A DNA stretch of 64,000 nucleotides from Woeseiaceae bacterium (GTDB lineage: Bacteria; Pseudomonadota; Gammaproteobacteria; Steroidobacterales; Woeseiaceae), in assembly GCA_021773095.1 (NCBI GenBank), contig JAJFKR010000015.1:1-64000 (forward strand). Direction: 5' to 3'. The position numbers and the translations under genes are program-made. Shown here in pieces: positions 1-9,110 of this stretch. Position 1 is the stretch's first letter, and each line of letters starts with the position of its first letter. The notes below the pieces were generated by a model, which did not search any database, was not told the origin of the DNA, and was given only the letters and a program-made list of their open reading frames with translations.

Positions 1-19
1 TTGGACATATAACTCCCAG

Positions 20-92
20 TTAGGAGCGCGCCATGCGCGCGAGGGGTTTAACCCCGACCCATGCGCTGGTCGCGCGCATGGCGCGCTCCTAC
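20..92. repeat. REP pair (BIME-like) at the 3' end of manC
   Basis: Two inverted REP units face each other. The left one (20-42) has a degenerate head (GTTAGG). The right one (69-92) is canonical, with arms GCGCGC around a CAT loop and a GTAG head on the minus strand. The GTAG of the right unit contains the TAG stop codon of manC. Confidence 0.85.
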
Positions 93-1513
93 GTGTTGGT
101 TCCTTCGCGGCCGTAATTATCTTCAAGACGTACGATGTCATCTTCACCCAGGTAATCACCGCACTGCACTTCTATGATATGCACCGGTTCATCAAACGGA
201 TTCGCGATCCGATGAACGTCACCAATCGCAATGTACACCGACTCATTTACCCCGAGATCAAACTCGTCATCGTTTTTCGTAATGCGCGCTGTACCCCGAA
301 CGACCACCCAGTGTTCAGCACGATGTGCATGCTTCTGCAGCGACAGAATCGCTCCGGGACTAACAATTAATCGCTTTACCTGGAAACCGTCCGCATTCTC
401 AAGGCTGTCGTAGCTTCCCCAGGGCCGAAATACCTGGCGGTGCAGGCGGGTCTCGGCACGCTCCGCCACAACCAGTTGATCGACAATCATCTTCACGTCC
501 TGCGCTTTGTCTTTGCTGACGACCAGCGTGGAATCTTTTGTTTCAACGATCACAACGTCTTCGAGTCCAACAGCCGTTACCAGGCGGCTTTCGGCCTGGA
601 TAAAAACGCCTTTGCAGTCGTGCGTATAAACATCACCGTCAATGGTATTGCCATCATTATCCTGGTCACGAACATCGTGCAGCGCTGTCCACGATCCAAC
701 GTCGCTCCATCCCGCATCGAGCGGTACCATTACGGCATCGTCTGTTTTTTCCATGACGGCATAGTCGATAGAGTTCGCCGGGCAACTTAAGAATGACTCC
801 AGGTCTGGCCGGATAAAGTCCTCGGCAACAGACTTGCCATCAATCGCGGCTTTGCACGCAGCGAACATTTCGGGCTCGAACTGTTCCAGCGCTGCGCAAT
901 ACGAACTCGCATTGAACAGGAACATGCCGCTGTTCCAGAAATGGTGACCACCCGCTATGTACCTTTTCGCCGTATCAATATCCGGTTTTTCCACGAACGA
1001 TTCCACAGGTACAGCCGCTGGACCCGTCGGCTCGGCTTTGACGTATCCGTAGCCGGTTTCCGGCCCGGTTGGCACGATTCCGAATGTGACCAATTTGCCC
1101 GTTACCGCAGCTTCCACGCCATTGGCAACTGCAGACTGAAACGCATCGATATCAACGATAACGTGATCTGCAGGCATGATGAGCAGTATCGAATCCTTGC
1201 CCTGCTCCGCAGCAAGCAGCGCCGCGAGAGCCACAGCCGGCGCCGTGTTGCGGCCTTCAGGCTCGAGGACGATCTGCGCTGCCGCATCGATCGATCGCAA
1301 TTGCTCGGCGACCAGAAAACGGTGCGCTTCATTGCAGATAACCATGCATTGGCCAGATGTGTCTCGCATTCCCTGCAAACGCTGCGCGGTCTGTTGCAGC
1401 ATGGTTTTCTCACCCGTCAGAGGGAGAAGTTGCTTCGGATACATGGCGCGCGAGGCTGGCCACAGCCGTGTGCCGGAGCCACCGGACAGAATAACGGGGA
1501 GGATGTTAGTCAT
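89..1513 (-). CDS. manC: Bifunctional mannose-1-phosphate guanylyltransferase / mannose-6-phosphate isomerase
   Basis: It makes GDP-mannose from mannose-1-phosphate and GTP, and its C-terminal cupin domain isomerises fructose-6-phosphate and mannose-6-phosphate. At 474 aa it is full length for the two-domain type II enzyme. The N-terminus carries the nucleotidyltransferase signature [11 protein letters not shown] (residues 9-19), followed by FVEKP and WNSGMF. The C-terminal third has the cupin metal-binding stretch [11 protein letters not shown]. The ATG overlaps the ugd stop as ATGA, so the two are co-translated. GDP-mannose feeds gmd and fcl in this window. No separate manA or manB (phosphomannomutase) is visible here. 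The TAG stop lies inside a REP element. Confidence 0.96.
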   Translation of the reverse strand: MTNILPVILSGGSGTRLWPASRAMYPKQLLPLTGEKTMLQQTAQRLQGMRDTSGQCMVICNEAHRFLVAEQLRSIDAAAQIVLEPEGRNTAPAVALAALLAAEQGKDSILLIMPADHVIVDIDAFQSAVANGVEAAVTGKLVTFGIVPTGPETGYGYVKAEPTGPAAVPVESFVEKPDIDTAKRYIAGGHHFWNSGMFLFNASSYCAALEQFEPEMFAACKAAIDGKSVAEDFIRPDLESFLSCPANSIDYAVMEKTDDAVMVPLDAGWSDVGSWTALHDVRDQDNDGNTIDGDVYTHDCKGVFIQAESRLVTAVGLEDVVIVETKDSTLVVSKDKAQDVKMIVDQLVVAERAETRLHRQVFRPWGSYDSLENADGFQVKRLIVSPGAILSLQKHAHRAEHWVVVRGTARITKNDDEFDLGVNESVYIAIGDVHRIANPFDEPVHIIEVQCGDYLGEDDIVRLEDNYGREGTNT

Positions 1514-2883
1514 TGATCGGTCTTGCGCCGACCGTAGAGCGACTTCGAATACGAGTCGGCATTACCGCGGCCGATGCCGTAGTAAGTGATACCCAGTGCT
1601 TCAAGTATCGCCGGGTCATAAAGGTTACGGCCGTCGAAAATGACGGGGTCGGCGAGCGCATTCTTGATGCGTTCGAAGTCCGGGCTGCGAAACTCCTGCC
1701 ATTCGGTAATGATCACCAACGTATCGCTACCCTCGAGTGCAACGTACGCCGAATCGCACAGTTCGAGTCCGGCCTGTTCGGGATAGAGCCTTGCGGCCTC
1801 TTGCATTGCTTCAGGATCGTAGGCCCTGACGCTTGCGCCGGCTTCCCAAAGCTCTTCCATGATGATGCGGCTCGGTGCTTCACGCATATCGTCGGTGAGC
1901 GGCTTGAAAGAAAGCCCCCACAAGGCGATGGTTTTCCCCGTCAAATCACCCTCGTAATGGTCCAGCAGCTTTTTGGAAATCCTGTATTTTTGACGCGAAT
2001 TAACATCATCGACCGCATTCAAAAGCGCTGCGTCATAGCCTGTGTCGGCAGACGATTTTGCCAGCGCCCTGACATCCTTCGGAAAGCACGAACCGCCGTA
2101 TCCGGCGCCGGGATAAATAAAGTGATAACCAATGCGTGGATCTGAACCGATGCCGAGCCGGACATTTTCGATGTCGGCGCCGAATCGTTCGGCAAGATTG
2201 GCCAGCTCGTTCATGAAACTGATCTTGGTCGCGAGCATCGCGTTCGCTGCATACTTGGTTAGTTCGGCAGAGCGTATGTCCATACCGATGACGCGATCAT
2301 GACTGCGATTAAAAGGCTCGTACAAAGACTTCAACAACTCGGTGGTGCGCGGGTTATCCGTACCGATGACGATCCGATCCGGCTTCATGAAATCACTGAT
2401 GGCAGCGCCTTCTTTCAGAAACTCGGGGTTCGAAACGACGTCAAATTCAATGGACCTGCTACGCGCCGTTAGCGCTTTCTTGATTTCCGCAGAGACTTTG
2501 TCCGCTGTGCCCACCGGAACCGTCGACTTATCGACGACGATCCGATACTCGTCCATGTTCTCGCCAATCGCTTTGGCGACTGCCAGAACATGCTTCAGGT
2601 CAGCAGAACCGTCTTCATCCGGTGGCGTGCCGACGGAAATGAATTGGAAAAGACCGTGGTCAACCGCCTTCTTTACATCGGTCGTAAACTCAAGCCGGCC
2701 CGATTCCATATTGCGCGCTAAATAAGCATCAAGCCCAGGCTCATAAATAGGCACCTCGCCGTTGTTCAGCCGCTCAATCTTGCTTTCATCAATGTCATAG
2801 CAGACAACGTGGTTGCCCATCTCGGCCATGCACGCGCCCGTAACAAGGCCGACATAACCAGAGCCGAAAATCGTTAGTTTCAT
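1510..2883 (-). CDS. ugd: UDP-glucose 6-dehydrogenase
   Basis: It oxidises UDP-glucose twice with NAD+ to UDP-glucuronate, a precursor of acidic polysaccharides. The protein has 457 aa. The N-terminal Rossmann motif is [10 protein letters not shown] (residues 8-17) and the catalytic cysteine lies in [10 protein letters not shown], after the NPEFLKEG signature. The C-terminal UDP-binding domain carries [17 protein letters not shown]. It lies upstream of manC in one transcription unit (ATGA overlap). The gap upstream holds the vapBC-like pair, so ugd-manC is probably transcribed separately from the wecA block. Confidence 0.96.
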   Translation of the reverse strand: MKLTIFGSGYVGLVTGACMAEMGNHVVCYDIDESKIERLNNGEVPIYEPGLDAYLARNMESGRLEFTTDVKKAVDHGLFQFISVGTPPDEDGSADLKHVLAVAKAIGENMDEYRIVVDKSTVPVGTADKVSAEIKKALTARSRSIEFDVVSNPEFLKEGAAISDFMKPDRIVIGTDNPRTTELLKSLYEPFNRSHDRVIGMDIRSAELTKYAANAMLATKISFMNELANLAERFGADIENVRLGIGSDPRIGYHFIYPGAGYGGSCFPKDVRALAKSSADTGYDAALLNAVDDVNSRQKYRISKKLLDHYEGDLTGKTIALWGLSFKPLTDDMREAPSRIIMEELWEAGASVRAYDPEAMQEAARLYPEQAGLELCDSAYVALEGSDTLVIITEWQEFRSPDFERIKNALADPVIFDGRNLYDPAILEALGITYYGIGRGNADSYSKSLYGRRKTDQ

Positions 2884-2990
2884 TACCTGAAAGACTCGCT
2901 GAAAAGGATCAGAGCAGAGATTATACAGACAGAATAAATTCCTTTCGTGACAGACTTATCATCCATAAGTGTGCGGGAGTCTGTTCTGTG

Positions 2991-3014
2991 GTGCCGGTGT
3001 TCACTTATTTACTT
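2991..3014 (-). repeat. Copy of a 24-nt motif associated with mobile genes
   Basis: Read on the minus strand it is AAGTAAATAAG followed by TGAACACCGGCAC. It is identical to the copy overlapping the stop codon of the REP-associated transposase at 38036-38059 and 21/24 identical to the copy at 3886-3909. It lies just downstream of the PIN toxin gene. Confidence 0.75.
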
Positions 3015-3036
3015 ATTTGGCACGCAGTTATGTTTC

Positions 3037-3459
3037 CTACGATTCGACCTCAAACGGATTATGCACCAGTACTGACCCGTACATCTGCCCGTGACTGAAG
3101 TCCTCAGACAAAATCACGTCTGCCTCACATTTCTGCGCGGCGACCACAATAAGGGCATCCCAGAACGAAATCTTGTAATGCCGCTCCGCATCCATCGCCT
3201 CCAGAATAGAGGTGCCGTCATTCACCACCGGATCCCATGCCATATAGTCCGCAACCAGCGACCTCGCAGACGTGATCGAAATTGGTCTGCTGGCTTTGCG
3301 CCGAACGTTGACATAAAACTCCTGCAATACCTGCGTACTTAAAACCCCAGTGCTTTCTTCCCAAAGCTGACTGACTGTACGTTGCGCCTGCACGTGTTTG
3401 TCGCCCGCCCCACGATCGTAGGCATAAACGAGAATATTGGTATCAACGAAGGCTTTCAC
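3037..3459 (-). CDS. PIN-domain ribonuclease toxin (VapC-like)
   Basis: This is a likely endoribonuclease toxin of a type II pair, 140 aa, normal for VapC. The family's acidic residues are visible: FVDTNILVYAYD at residues 4-15, the E of LQEFYVN, D of SFWDALIV and the terminal SEDF. Its start overlaps the 3' end of the antitoxin gene by 17 bases, typical of coupled translation. The RNA target cannot be read from sequence. Confidence 0.9.
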   Translation of the reverse strand: MKAFVDTNILVYAYDRGAGDKHVQAQRTVSQLWEESTGVLSTQVLQEFYVNVRRKASRPISITSARSLVADYMAWDPVVNDGTSILEAMDAERHYKISFWDALIVVAAQKCEADVILSEDFSHGQMYGSVLVHNPFEVES

Positions 3460-3694
3460 GGTCGTGCAGTTCCTCGCGATCCGTCGGTGTCTGCCAGCCC
3501 AGATCGTAGCCGCGTTTCAACCGGCGTAGCGCACGCCGCCTGGCAGCCGCGTATACCTGATCGCCCTGCACCAAAGCCTCCAACTGATCAGCAACCAGCC
3601 GACTGAGCGAGGTACCGCGACGGGCTGCAAGGACTTTTGCGTCCCTGGCCAGGCTGGTATTGACTTTGATGGTTATATTCGTCGATTTTTCCAT
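3443..3694 (-). CDS. Ribbon-helix-helix-like antitoxin of the PIN pair
   Basis: This 83-aa basic protein lies directly upstream of the PIN toxin and overlaps it. The N-terminus NITIKVNTSLARDAKVLAARRGTSLSRLVADQLE fits a beta strand plus two helices, as in small RHH antitoxins (DUF6364-like), written here only as a pattern description. The C-terminal half (arginine-rich RRRALRRLKRG, then acidic) would wrap the toxin. An inverted repeat in the promoter (3705-3723) suggests self-repression. Function is assigned from context and fold pattern. Confidence 0.75.
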   Translation of the reverse strand: MEKSTNITIKVNTSLARDAKVLAARRGTSLSRLVADQLEALVQGDQVYAAARRRALRRLKRGYDLGWQTPTDREELHDRESLR

Positions 3695-3704
3695 ATGAAG
3701 AATT

Positions 3705-3723
3705 TAGCACAAAAACTGTGCTA
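3705..3723. promoter_or_regulatory. Inverted repeat, probable antitoxin operator
   Basis: TAGCACA-N5-TGTGCTA is a perfect 7-bp inverted repeat 11 bases upstream of the antitoxin ATG. A further half-site TGTGCT follows at about 3733. Position and symmetry fit binding by the antitoxin dimer; binding itself is inferred. Confidence 0.6.
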
Positions 3724-3770
3724 GACATAAAATGTGCTGGTTAACAGGATATATTCAAGGACGAAATTGA

Positions 3771-3887
3771 GGCCAGCTCCGAGTCTCGGAAGTTCTGAAT
3801 AAGAAACGTAATCTGTCAATGACGCAGATTCGAAAGTTGCACGACGGCCTGAATATCCCGTTCGAAAACCTTATGGGTACCGGCTAA
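3771..3887 (+). pseudogene. C-terminal remnant of a HigA-family antitoxin
   Basis: An open frame of 38 codons ends at TAA 3885-3887. It reads GQLRVSEVLNKKRNLSM, then TQIRKLHDGLNIPFENLMG. This matches the end of the XRE helix-turn-helix in HigA-type antitoxins (SEVL-x-KR-x-LS-x-x-IRKLH-x-x-LGIP). There is a stop immediately upstream (3768-3770) and no start or toxin, so only the tail survives. It is on the opposite strand to its neighbours. Confidence 0.7.
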
Positions 3888-3909
3888 GTGAATAACTGAA
3901 GACCGGCAC
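3886..3909 (+). repeat. Degenerate copy of the 24-nt motif
   Basis: AAGTGAATAACTGAAGACCGGCAC matches the 24-nt motif of 38036-38059 at 21 of 24 positions. As there, it overlaps the TAA stop of the preceding frame (here the HigA remnant). Confidence 0.6.
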
Positions 3910-3918
3910 CCCGCCCAA

Positions 3919-5139
3919 TTACTTCACCAGGAAGGCCGTCGCATAAACCCCGATATCGGTGGCGCTCATTCCCAATTGACGGGCTGTGTCCTGCCAACCG
4001 CTCAGGCGGTCTGACACTTCGCTAATAATGCTCTCAGCACGATCGTCCCTTAGTGCGAAATACGGCGCCGCCCGCCGTGCCAGGCTCAGATCGGCCTCGG
4101 GGCCCTCCTCCGAAATCCATGTGCTTAACTCGCGGACTTTGTCCTCACGAGGCACGGGGTTTAGATCGTATGCCGGGGCAAGGCGCCACTGGTTGTTGTG
4201 ATCGTACAGGAAACCGTGGTTACGCAAGTGGTCGTCCAGATTACCTATGAGAACGTTAAAGACGATGCGGCGCCACAATTCGTGTAAATCTTCGGTCGGC
4301 GCGCTGGAGTAGCTGCGAATGACATCGGCGATGTCAGTGTGGGTCGCCTCATCACCGTCTTCCAGACCCAGCAAACTCATGGCGGAAAGAAATGGAATCC
4401 GCCGGCCATCGTGCCGATCGAAACGGGTAATAAGCGCCACCGGGCGCCCGGCAACGTCCACCACTCGTGCAACTGCGGCATTGATACCGGCACGATCGGC
4501 GAGCGTCATGGCCAGGACTTCACCATGGGGAATGCTGCGATCATCATCGGGCTTCGGAAATTTGGCAATGGCCATTGTGCCGTCGTTGTCGACGACGGCC
4601 GATTTCGGGCGTGCACCACCGAGCGGTGAGCCTTCATTGAGTAACAGTTTCAGGTCCTCGGCGGTTTCGGTGTTCGACTGGACGGCATTAGCCGCATCCA
4701 CAAGCGCCGGCAACTGAATCAGCGGCGGCACCCGGTATTCCCCAATATCGTGATCAAATGCGTCTTCATCTTCGCGCTTGTATCGAAGCGCACCAATGCG
4801 GGTGCGATCGTTAATCGCCAACAAGTAGTCTATTTCGGACAGCGTACGATCCGCCCCGGTCTTGCGAAACGCGCGCCTGATCAGCCGCTGGCCCCAACGG
4901 TCCGGCGCGGTATCTCGTAACGCGCCGGGCAGGGCTGATTTCTCCGTGTTTGTGTAGAACGGTTGTCGGAGGAGTGGCAGATTTGCCGGATCCAACGCAT
5001 AGGCGCTGGGGTGGTCGATCCATTCGTCGGTGTATTCGAAGACCGAACTCTGGCTGCTTCGTTTCGCGACGTAGCGACAGCGCGCGACCAGCAACGTCTC
5101 ATCGCCCTGATCGGCATAGACTTCCACGGTATCGGTCAT
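3919..5139 (-). CDS. hipA: HipA-family serine/threonine kinase toxin
   Basis: This is a toxin kinase; in E. coli HipA phosphorylates glutamyl-tRNA synthetase and induces persistence. The 406-aa protein shows the HipA N-terminal domain, the loop GSPLGGARPKSAVV (nucleotide binding and autophosphorylation region), the catalytic segment NVLIGNLDDHLRNHGF and the metal-binding APAYDLNPVP. I use the ATG at 5139, which overlaps the hipB stop as ATGA; the longer reading from 5151 is less likely. It is co-transcribed with hipB, which should hold it inactive. The target here is unknown. Confidence 0.93.
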   Translation of the reverse strand: MTDTVEVYADQGDETLLVARCRYVAKRSSQSSVFEYTDEWIDHPSAYALDPANLPLLRQPFYTNTEKSALPGALRDTAPDRWGQRLIRRAFRKTGADRTLSEIDYLLAINDRTRIGALRYKREDEDAFDHDIGEYRVPPLIQLPALVDAANAVQSNTETAEDLKLLLNEGSPLGGARPKSAVVDNDGTMAIAKFPKPDDDRSIPHGEVLAMTLADRAGINAAVARVVDVAGRPVALITRFDRHDGRRIPFLSAMSLLGLEDGDEATHTDIADVIRSYSSAPTEDLHELWRRIVFNVLIGNLDDHLRNHGFLYDHNNQWRLAPAYDLNPVPREDKVRELSTWISEEGPEADLSLARRAAPYFALRDDRAESIISEVSDRLSGWQDTARQLGMSATDIGVYATAFLVK

Positions 5140-5471
5140 GATCCGGTCCACTTTCTACGTCGAGGCTGGACTTTCTTCGGCAGGCGATCTTCTTCGATGT
5201 CCAGACCCAGCGAATCGCCGCGGCGATCGGCGACGGCGGCAAGACCATCCGCCAGGCCCAATATCGAGAGCACGGTGGCATAAATGCCCAGGGACACCGA
5301 TGGGTCGCCTTTTTCGACCTTGTACAGCGTGCCGCGGCTGATGAAGGCCCGTTCGGCCATCGAAACGGTCGAAATACGGCGCTTTTTACGCGCGATAGCA
5401 ATGTCCTCGCCGAGCTTCAGCAGTGCGGATCGGGCGGATCTGGGCAACGAGTTATGAGCAGGGGTCTTCAT
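5136..5471 (-). CDS. hipB: HipB-like XRE-family antitoxin and repressor
   Basis: This 111-aa DNA-binding protein is encoded just upstream of hipA. A Cro/C1-type helix-turn-helix spans about residues 17-75: IAIARKKRRISTVSMAER, then AFISRGTLYKVEKGDPSVSLG. The C-terminal tail is basic. The gene sits directly behind a perfect 11-bp inverted repeat (5476-5525), the likely operator. With HipA it forms the usual autoregulated pair. Confidence 0.9.
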   Translation of the reverse strand: MKTPAHNSLPRSARSALLKLGEDIAIARKKRRISTVSMAERAFISRGTLYKVEKGDPSVSLGIYATVLSILGLADGLAAVADRRGDSLGLDIEEDRLPKKVQPRRRKWTGS

Positions 5472-5475
5472 ATAA

Positions 5476-5525
5476 TGTCTTATATATTGATCAATAGAAC
5501 GATTAATTGTTTATTATATAAGACA
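5476..5525. promoter_or_regulatory. Palindromic operator/promoter of hipBA
   Basis: TGTCTTATATA (5476-5486) and TATATAAGACA (5515-5525) form a perfect 11-bp inverted repeat with a 28-bp AT-rich spacer, ending 5 bases before the hipB ATG. Known hip operons are repressed by HipB binding to paired inverted repeats; this sequence differs from the E. coli box. Confidence 0.7.
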
Positions 5526-5714
5526 CTATGATTGAAGTCGATGAAAAAAACTACGGTCCATCACGCCAAAGCTTGTCTTCGCCAGTCCGCCAAAACGGTT
5601 CACAGAGCGCTCTGCAAGTTCAAATGCTGCCGAAACGGCTGAAAATCCTTGTCGGAATACAAAAGAGCAAGACCATTCTCAATGCAGTACGTAGCAATAA
5701 TGGACCCAAAACGC

Positions 5715-5738
5715 AAAAACCGCCTTGCGGCGGCTTTT
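5715..5738 (-). terminator. Rho-independent terminator downstream of wecA
   Basis: On the minus strand a GCCGCC stem, GCAA loop and GGCGG stem are followed by TTTTT. The plus strand also shows TTTT after the stem, so it may act both ways. It ends the capsule transcription unit before the toxin-antitoxin genes. Confidence 0.7.
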
Positions 5739-5856
5739 ACCCCTGGCCACCGATTCGTTCTTGTCGAAACAGTCAGACCAGGTCAGTTGTTGGAAAAATT
5801 AGATCATGATCCTAAAATAGAGTCAACGAACCGGTATACCGATTCTAGTTACAGCC

Positions 5857-6933
5857 CTACTCCACCACCTTATTCGGATTAGCCTGAGTCCAGCGCCGCA
5901 AACTACGCGAATCGGCAATCCGGCAAATAATCACTCGCTGCGACAAGCCAAGAGCCGACCACGCCGCAAACATCACGTAATCCGGCACGCCAGCGAAATG
6001 ACCCGTTAGTCCAACCATGGCATAGATCAATTGCATCCCGGTCAGGATACCCAGCTTTTGCCGCACACCGAGACCTCCCCGCCTCAGAGTGTGGTGAAAA
6101 TGGTCACGACCGGGCGTGAATGGCGACTTACCCTGCAGCGCGCGCCTGACGAAACAAGTCAGGCAATCAAATATGGGCAGCGCAGCGAACCAAAGCGCAT
6201 GCACCGGTGAAATCACACGCGCTTCGCCCTGCGCAACGCCAAGCGTTACCCACACGATCGCAAAACCGAGTAATGTGCTGCCGGCATCCCCCATAAAAGA
6301 ACGGACGGGTCGATTCCACTTGACGGGGAAATTGAAGAGCAGGAAACCGAAAACCGATGCCACAATGACCAGCGCGATAGCACCGAACGCATTATTGGCT
6401 CCGGCAACAGCCGCGACCGCTACCATCGCGACCATTGTGAGCGAACCGGCAAGACCATCGATGCCATCAACCATGTTGTAGGCATTGATCATCGTGAGCG
6501 TAACGAGGACCGTGAACATCAGCATGAACGGACCCGTAGTGATCGGTCCGAAACCGAAGGGGTTACCCATGTCTGCGAGATAGAGATCAGCGCCGTAGAT
6601 CATGATGAGGACGACGGCAACTTGTGTCGTCATACGTGCGGCCGCAGGCAGCGGGTATTTGTCGTCGATCACCCCGATAGCGACCAGCAACAGCGAGGCG
6701 ACAAAGATGCTGAGAAGAAAATTCAAGTCCAGACCCAATATGGACAGACCCGAGAGAATGCCAACAAACATGGCAAGGCCGCCGATGATCGGTACATCAC
6801 CTTCGTGCAATTTCCGACCACCGGGTTTATCAACAAGGCCGACACGCTTCGCAACTGGACGAAACGCAAACATAAACGCGATCGTAACGATCAACGCGAC
6901 CGCTATTGACGGCAAAACCTGGTTAAGTGACAT
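5857..6933 (-). CDS. wecA: Undecaprenyl-phosphate sugar-1-phosphate transferase, WecA/MraY superfamily
   Basis: This integral membrane enzyme transfers a sugar-1-phosphate (GlcNAc-1-P in WecA) to undecaprenyl phosphate, starting repeat-unit synthesis. At 358 aa from the ATG at 6933, it has about 11 hydrophobic segments. Family landmarks: VDKPGGRKLHEGDVPIIGG near the N-terminus, VIDDKYPLP (magnesium-binding aspartates), NAYNMVDGIDGLAG, FMGDAGSTLLGF, and the cytoplasmic GRDHFHHTLRRGG. It closes the main capsule transcription unit and is the only initiating transferase seen. The 12-codon extension to 6969 is unlikely. Confidence 0.93.
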   Translation of the reverse strand: MSLNQVLPSIAVALIVTIAFMFAFRPVAKRVGLVDKPGGRKLHEGDVPIIGGLAMFVGILSGLSILGLDLNFLLSIFVASLLLVAIGVIDDKYPLPAAARMTTQVAVVLIMIYGADLYLADMGNPFGFGPITTGPFMLMFTVLVTLTMINAYNMVDGIDGLAGSLTMVAMVAVAAVAGANNAFGAIALVIVASVFGFLLFNFPVKWNRPVRSFMGDAGSTLLGFAIVWVTLGVAQGEARVISPVHALWFAALPIFDCLTCFVRRALQGKSPFTPGRDHFHHTLRRGGLGVRQKLGILTGMQLIYAMVGLTGHFAGVPDYVMFAAWSALGLSQRVIICRIADSRSLRRWTQANPNKVVE

Positions 6934-7089
6934 CGCTCTTCCCTGCTCGCATCGCTCTAACGCCAGCAAAATCCGTTAATTTCAGTTGGAATCCGAATAA
7001 ATCGTATTTATCGCTTTAACCACTTGTTTATTCTAACAACCTATCCTCTTCTGGTAAACAGTGGCCAATTGTGGCGAATTTCTCCAGAA

Positions 7090-8007
7090 TCAGCGGTGTT
7101 CGGTACAATACCAATCGTAGGTTTGTTTGATGCCTTTCTCGAGGGAAATAGACGGCGTCCACCCAAATGAAGTCAGCCTGGACGTGTCCATGAGTTTGCG
7201 AGGAGTACCGTCAGGTTTGCTCGGATCCAGCTCGATGTCGCCTTGATACCCCACAACGTCCTGAATCAATTTGGCCAATTCAAGAATGCTGATGTCCCTG
7301 CCCCAACCAACGTTGATGATGTCGGCACTGCTGTAATTTTCCATGAGATGAACGCAGGCATCGGCCAGGTCATCGACATGAAGAAACTCCCGACAGGGCT
7401 TGCCGCTGCCCCAAACCGATACGCTGGCGTCGCCCGCTTCCTTCGCCTCGTGAAACTTGCGAATCAATGCCGGTAGAACATGCGAGGTCTCGAGGTCGAA
7501 ATTATCGCCGGGCCCGTAGAGGTTGGTCGGCATTACTGAGATGGCATCAAAACCGTACTGCTTGCGGTAGGCCTGGCACATTTTGATGCCAGCGATCTTG
7601 GCGACTGCATACCACTCATTGGTTGGCTCCAGCTCCCCCGTAAGCAGACTGTCCTCAGTCATCGGTTGAGCCGCGAGCTTCGGATAGATACAGGACGATC
7701 CAAGAAAAAGAAGCTTCTTCACGCCCGACTTCCACGCCGAGTGGATGATGTTGGTCTGAATAGCCAGATTGTCGCGTATGAATTCAGCCGGGTAAGTCTC
7801 GTTCGCGTGAATACCGCCGACTTTCGCCGCTGCAAGGTAGACCAGGTCTATCGGATTGCTCGAGAACCAGGAATCGACTTCATTTTGATCGGTGAGGTCA
7901 ACCTCGCTATGAGCAGCGACAAGCGCCTCAACACCATCCGACTCAAGCCGCCGACATATCGCGGAGCCAACCAGGCCGCTGTGACCGGCAACAAATATAT
8001 TAATCAC
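7090..8007 (-). CDS. fcl: GDP-L-fucose synthase
   Basis: A dual epimerase/reductase that converts GDP-4-keto-6-deoxymannose to GDP-L-fucose with NADPH. The 305-aa SDR protein begins [13 protein letters not shown] (GxxGxxG, residues 5-17). The catalytic triad appears as [10 protein letters not shown] (Ser) and YAVAKIAG (Tyr-x3-Lys). [10 protein letters not shown] is typical of the family. It lies 12 bases downstream of gmd, which makes its substrate, and the pair follows manC in the pathway. Confidence 0.95.
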   Translation of the reverse strand: MINIFVAGHSGLVGSAICRRLESDGVEALVAAHSEVDLTDQNEVDSWFSSNPIDLVYLAAAKVGGIHANETYPAEFIRDNLAIQTNIIHSAWKSGVKKLLFLGSSCIYPKLAAQPMTEDSLLTGELEPTNEWYAVAKIAGIKMCQAYRKQYGFDAISVMPTNLYGPGDNFDLETSHVLPALIRKFHEAKEAGDASVSVWGSGKPCREFLHVDDLADACVHLMENYSSADIINVGWGRDISILELAKLIQDVVGYQGDIELDPSKPDGTPRKLMDTSRLTSFGWTPSISLEKGIKQTYDWYCTEHR

Positions 8008-8019
8008 CGAAAAGCTGCC

Positions 8020-9102
8020 TTATTCGTGATAATTGAAAGTTTGATAGCCAGCCTCTTTGACCAAAGCATCTCGCTTGGCCGCCTCGTGGTCGGTGGCGAC
8101 CATTTCCTTGACAAGATCGGAAAACGGTGTCGTCGCCTCCCAACCCAATAGCTTTTTCGCCTTGGAGGAATCTCCGAGTAAGGTTTCAACTTCGGTCGGG
8201 CGAAAGTAGCGGGAATCAATAGCGATAACCTGTTGCCCTGTACTACGATCAATACCAACCTCATCGATACCGTCACCCTGCCACTCGATATCCATTTCCA
8301 GCTCACTACTCGCCGCCTCAATGAATTGGCGAACCGAGTACTGCTTACCCGTGGCGATCACATAGTCGTCAGGCTCATCCTGTTGCAGGATGAGCCACAT
8401 TGCCTCGACGAAATCGCGTGCATGGCCCCAATCTCTCATCGACTCAAGATTTCCGATGAATAAGCTGTCCTGCATGCCTTCCTTGATGCGACACAACGCG
8501 CGGGTAATTTTTCGGGTTACAAACGTTTCACCACGAACGGGTGACTCGTGATTAAAAAGAATGCCGTTGGACGCGTGCATGCCATACGCTTCGCGATAGT
8601 TAACGGTGATCCAGTATGCGTAGACTTTCGCAGCGCCGTACGGTGACCTTGGGTAAAAGGGCGTTGTCTCTTTCTGCGGAACCTCCTGGACATTGCCGAA
8701 CATCTCGGATGTCGATGCTTGGTAGATTCGGGTCTTTTTTTCCATGCCCAGGATTCGAACGGCCTCAAGCAGTCGCAAGGTGCCGAGCGCGTCGCAGTTG
8801 GCTGTGTATTCGGGTAGCTCGAAGGACACTTGAACGTGGCTTTGGGCGGCCAGATTGTAGATTTCGTCTGGTTGAACTTCCTGGATGATTCGGATTAGGT
8901 TGGTGGCGTCGGTCATGTCGCCGTAGTGAAGGTGCATTTTCACACCCTGTTCGTGTGGGTCCTCGTAGAGGTGGTCAATTCGATCTGTGTTGAACGATGA
9001 GGCGCGGCGTTTTATGCCGTGGACTTCGTGACCCCTCTTGAGCAGAAGCTCGGTTAGATAAGAACCGTCCTGACCAGTGATGCCCGTTATCAACGCTTTC
9101 AT
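8020..9102 (-). CDS. gmd: GDP-mannose 4,6-dehydratase
   Basis: It converts GDP-mannose to GDP-4-keto-6-deoxymannose, the first step to GDP-fucose. The 360-aa SDR protein starts [18 protein letters not shown] (GxxGxxG), and has [13 protein letters not shown], the catalytic STSEMFG and [12 protein letters not shown] (Tyr-x3-Lys). [18 protein letters not shown] is highly characteristic of GMD. It is transcribed before fcl with a short gap. Confidence 0.96.
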   Translation of the reverse strand: MKALITGITGQDGSYLTELLLKRGHEVHGIKRRASSFNTDRIDHLYEDPHEQGVKMHLHYGDMTDATNLIRIIQEVQPDEIYNLAAQSHVQVSFELPEYTANCDALGTLRLLEAVRILGMEKKTRIYQASTSEMFGNVQEVPQKETTPFYPRSPYGAAKVYAYWITVNYREAYGMHASNGILFNHESPVRGETFVTRKITRALCRIKEGMQDSLFIGNLESMRDWGHARDFVEAMWLILQQDEPDDYVIATGKQYSVRQFIEAASSELEMDIEWQGDGIDEVGIDRSTGQQVIAIDSRYFRPTEVETLLGDSSKAKKLLGWEATTPFSDLVKEMVATDHEAAKRDALVKEAGYQTFNYHE

Positions 9103-9110
9103 TAATACCC

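Larger units (their letters stand above)
5472..5856. other. Gene-poor interval between hipBA and wecA
   Basis: These 385 bases hold the hip operator, a bidirectional terminator (5715-5738) and no convincing gene. Two overlapping open frames on the plus strand (from 5528 and 5649) have no recognisable protein features and run through the terminator hairpin. A 33-codon basic frame starts at 5541 but resembles nothing I know. Confidence 0.6.

Noticed and set aside
20..92. CRISPR-like repeats in the many GTAGGAGCGCGC copies across the window.
   Set aside because: The units are scattered singly or in inverted pairs, with no regular spacers and no cas genes; they are REPs.
5528..5882. Two overlapping plus-strand open frames between hipB and wecA.
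   Set aside because: They run through a terminator hairpin, lack recognisable features, and one overlaps the wecA 3' end.
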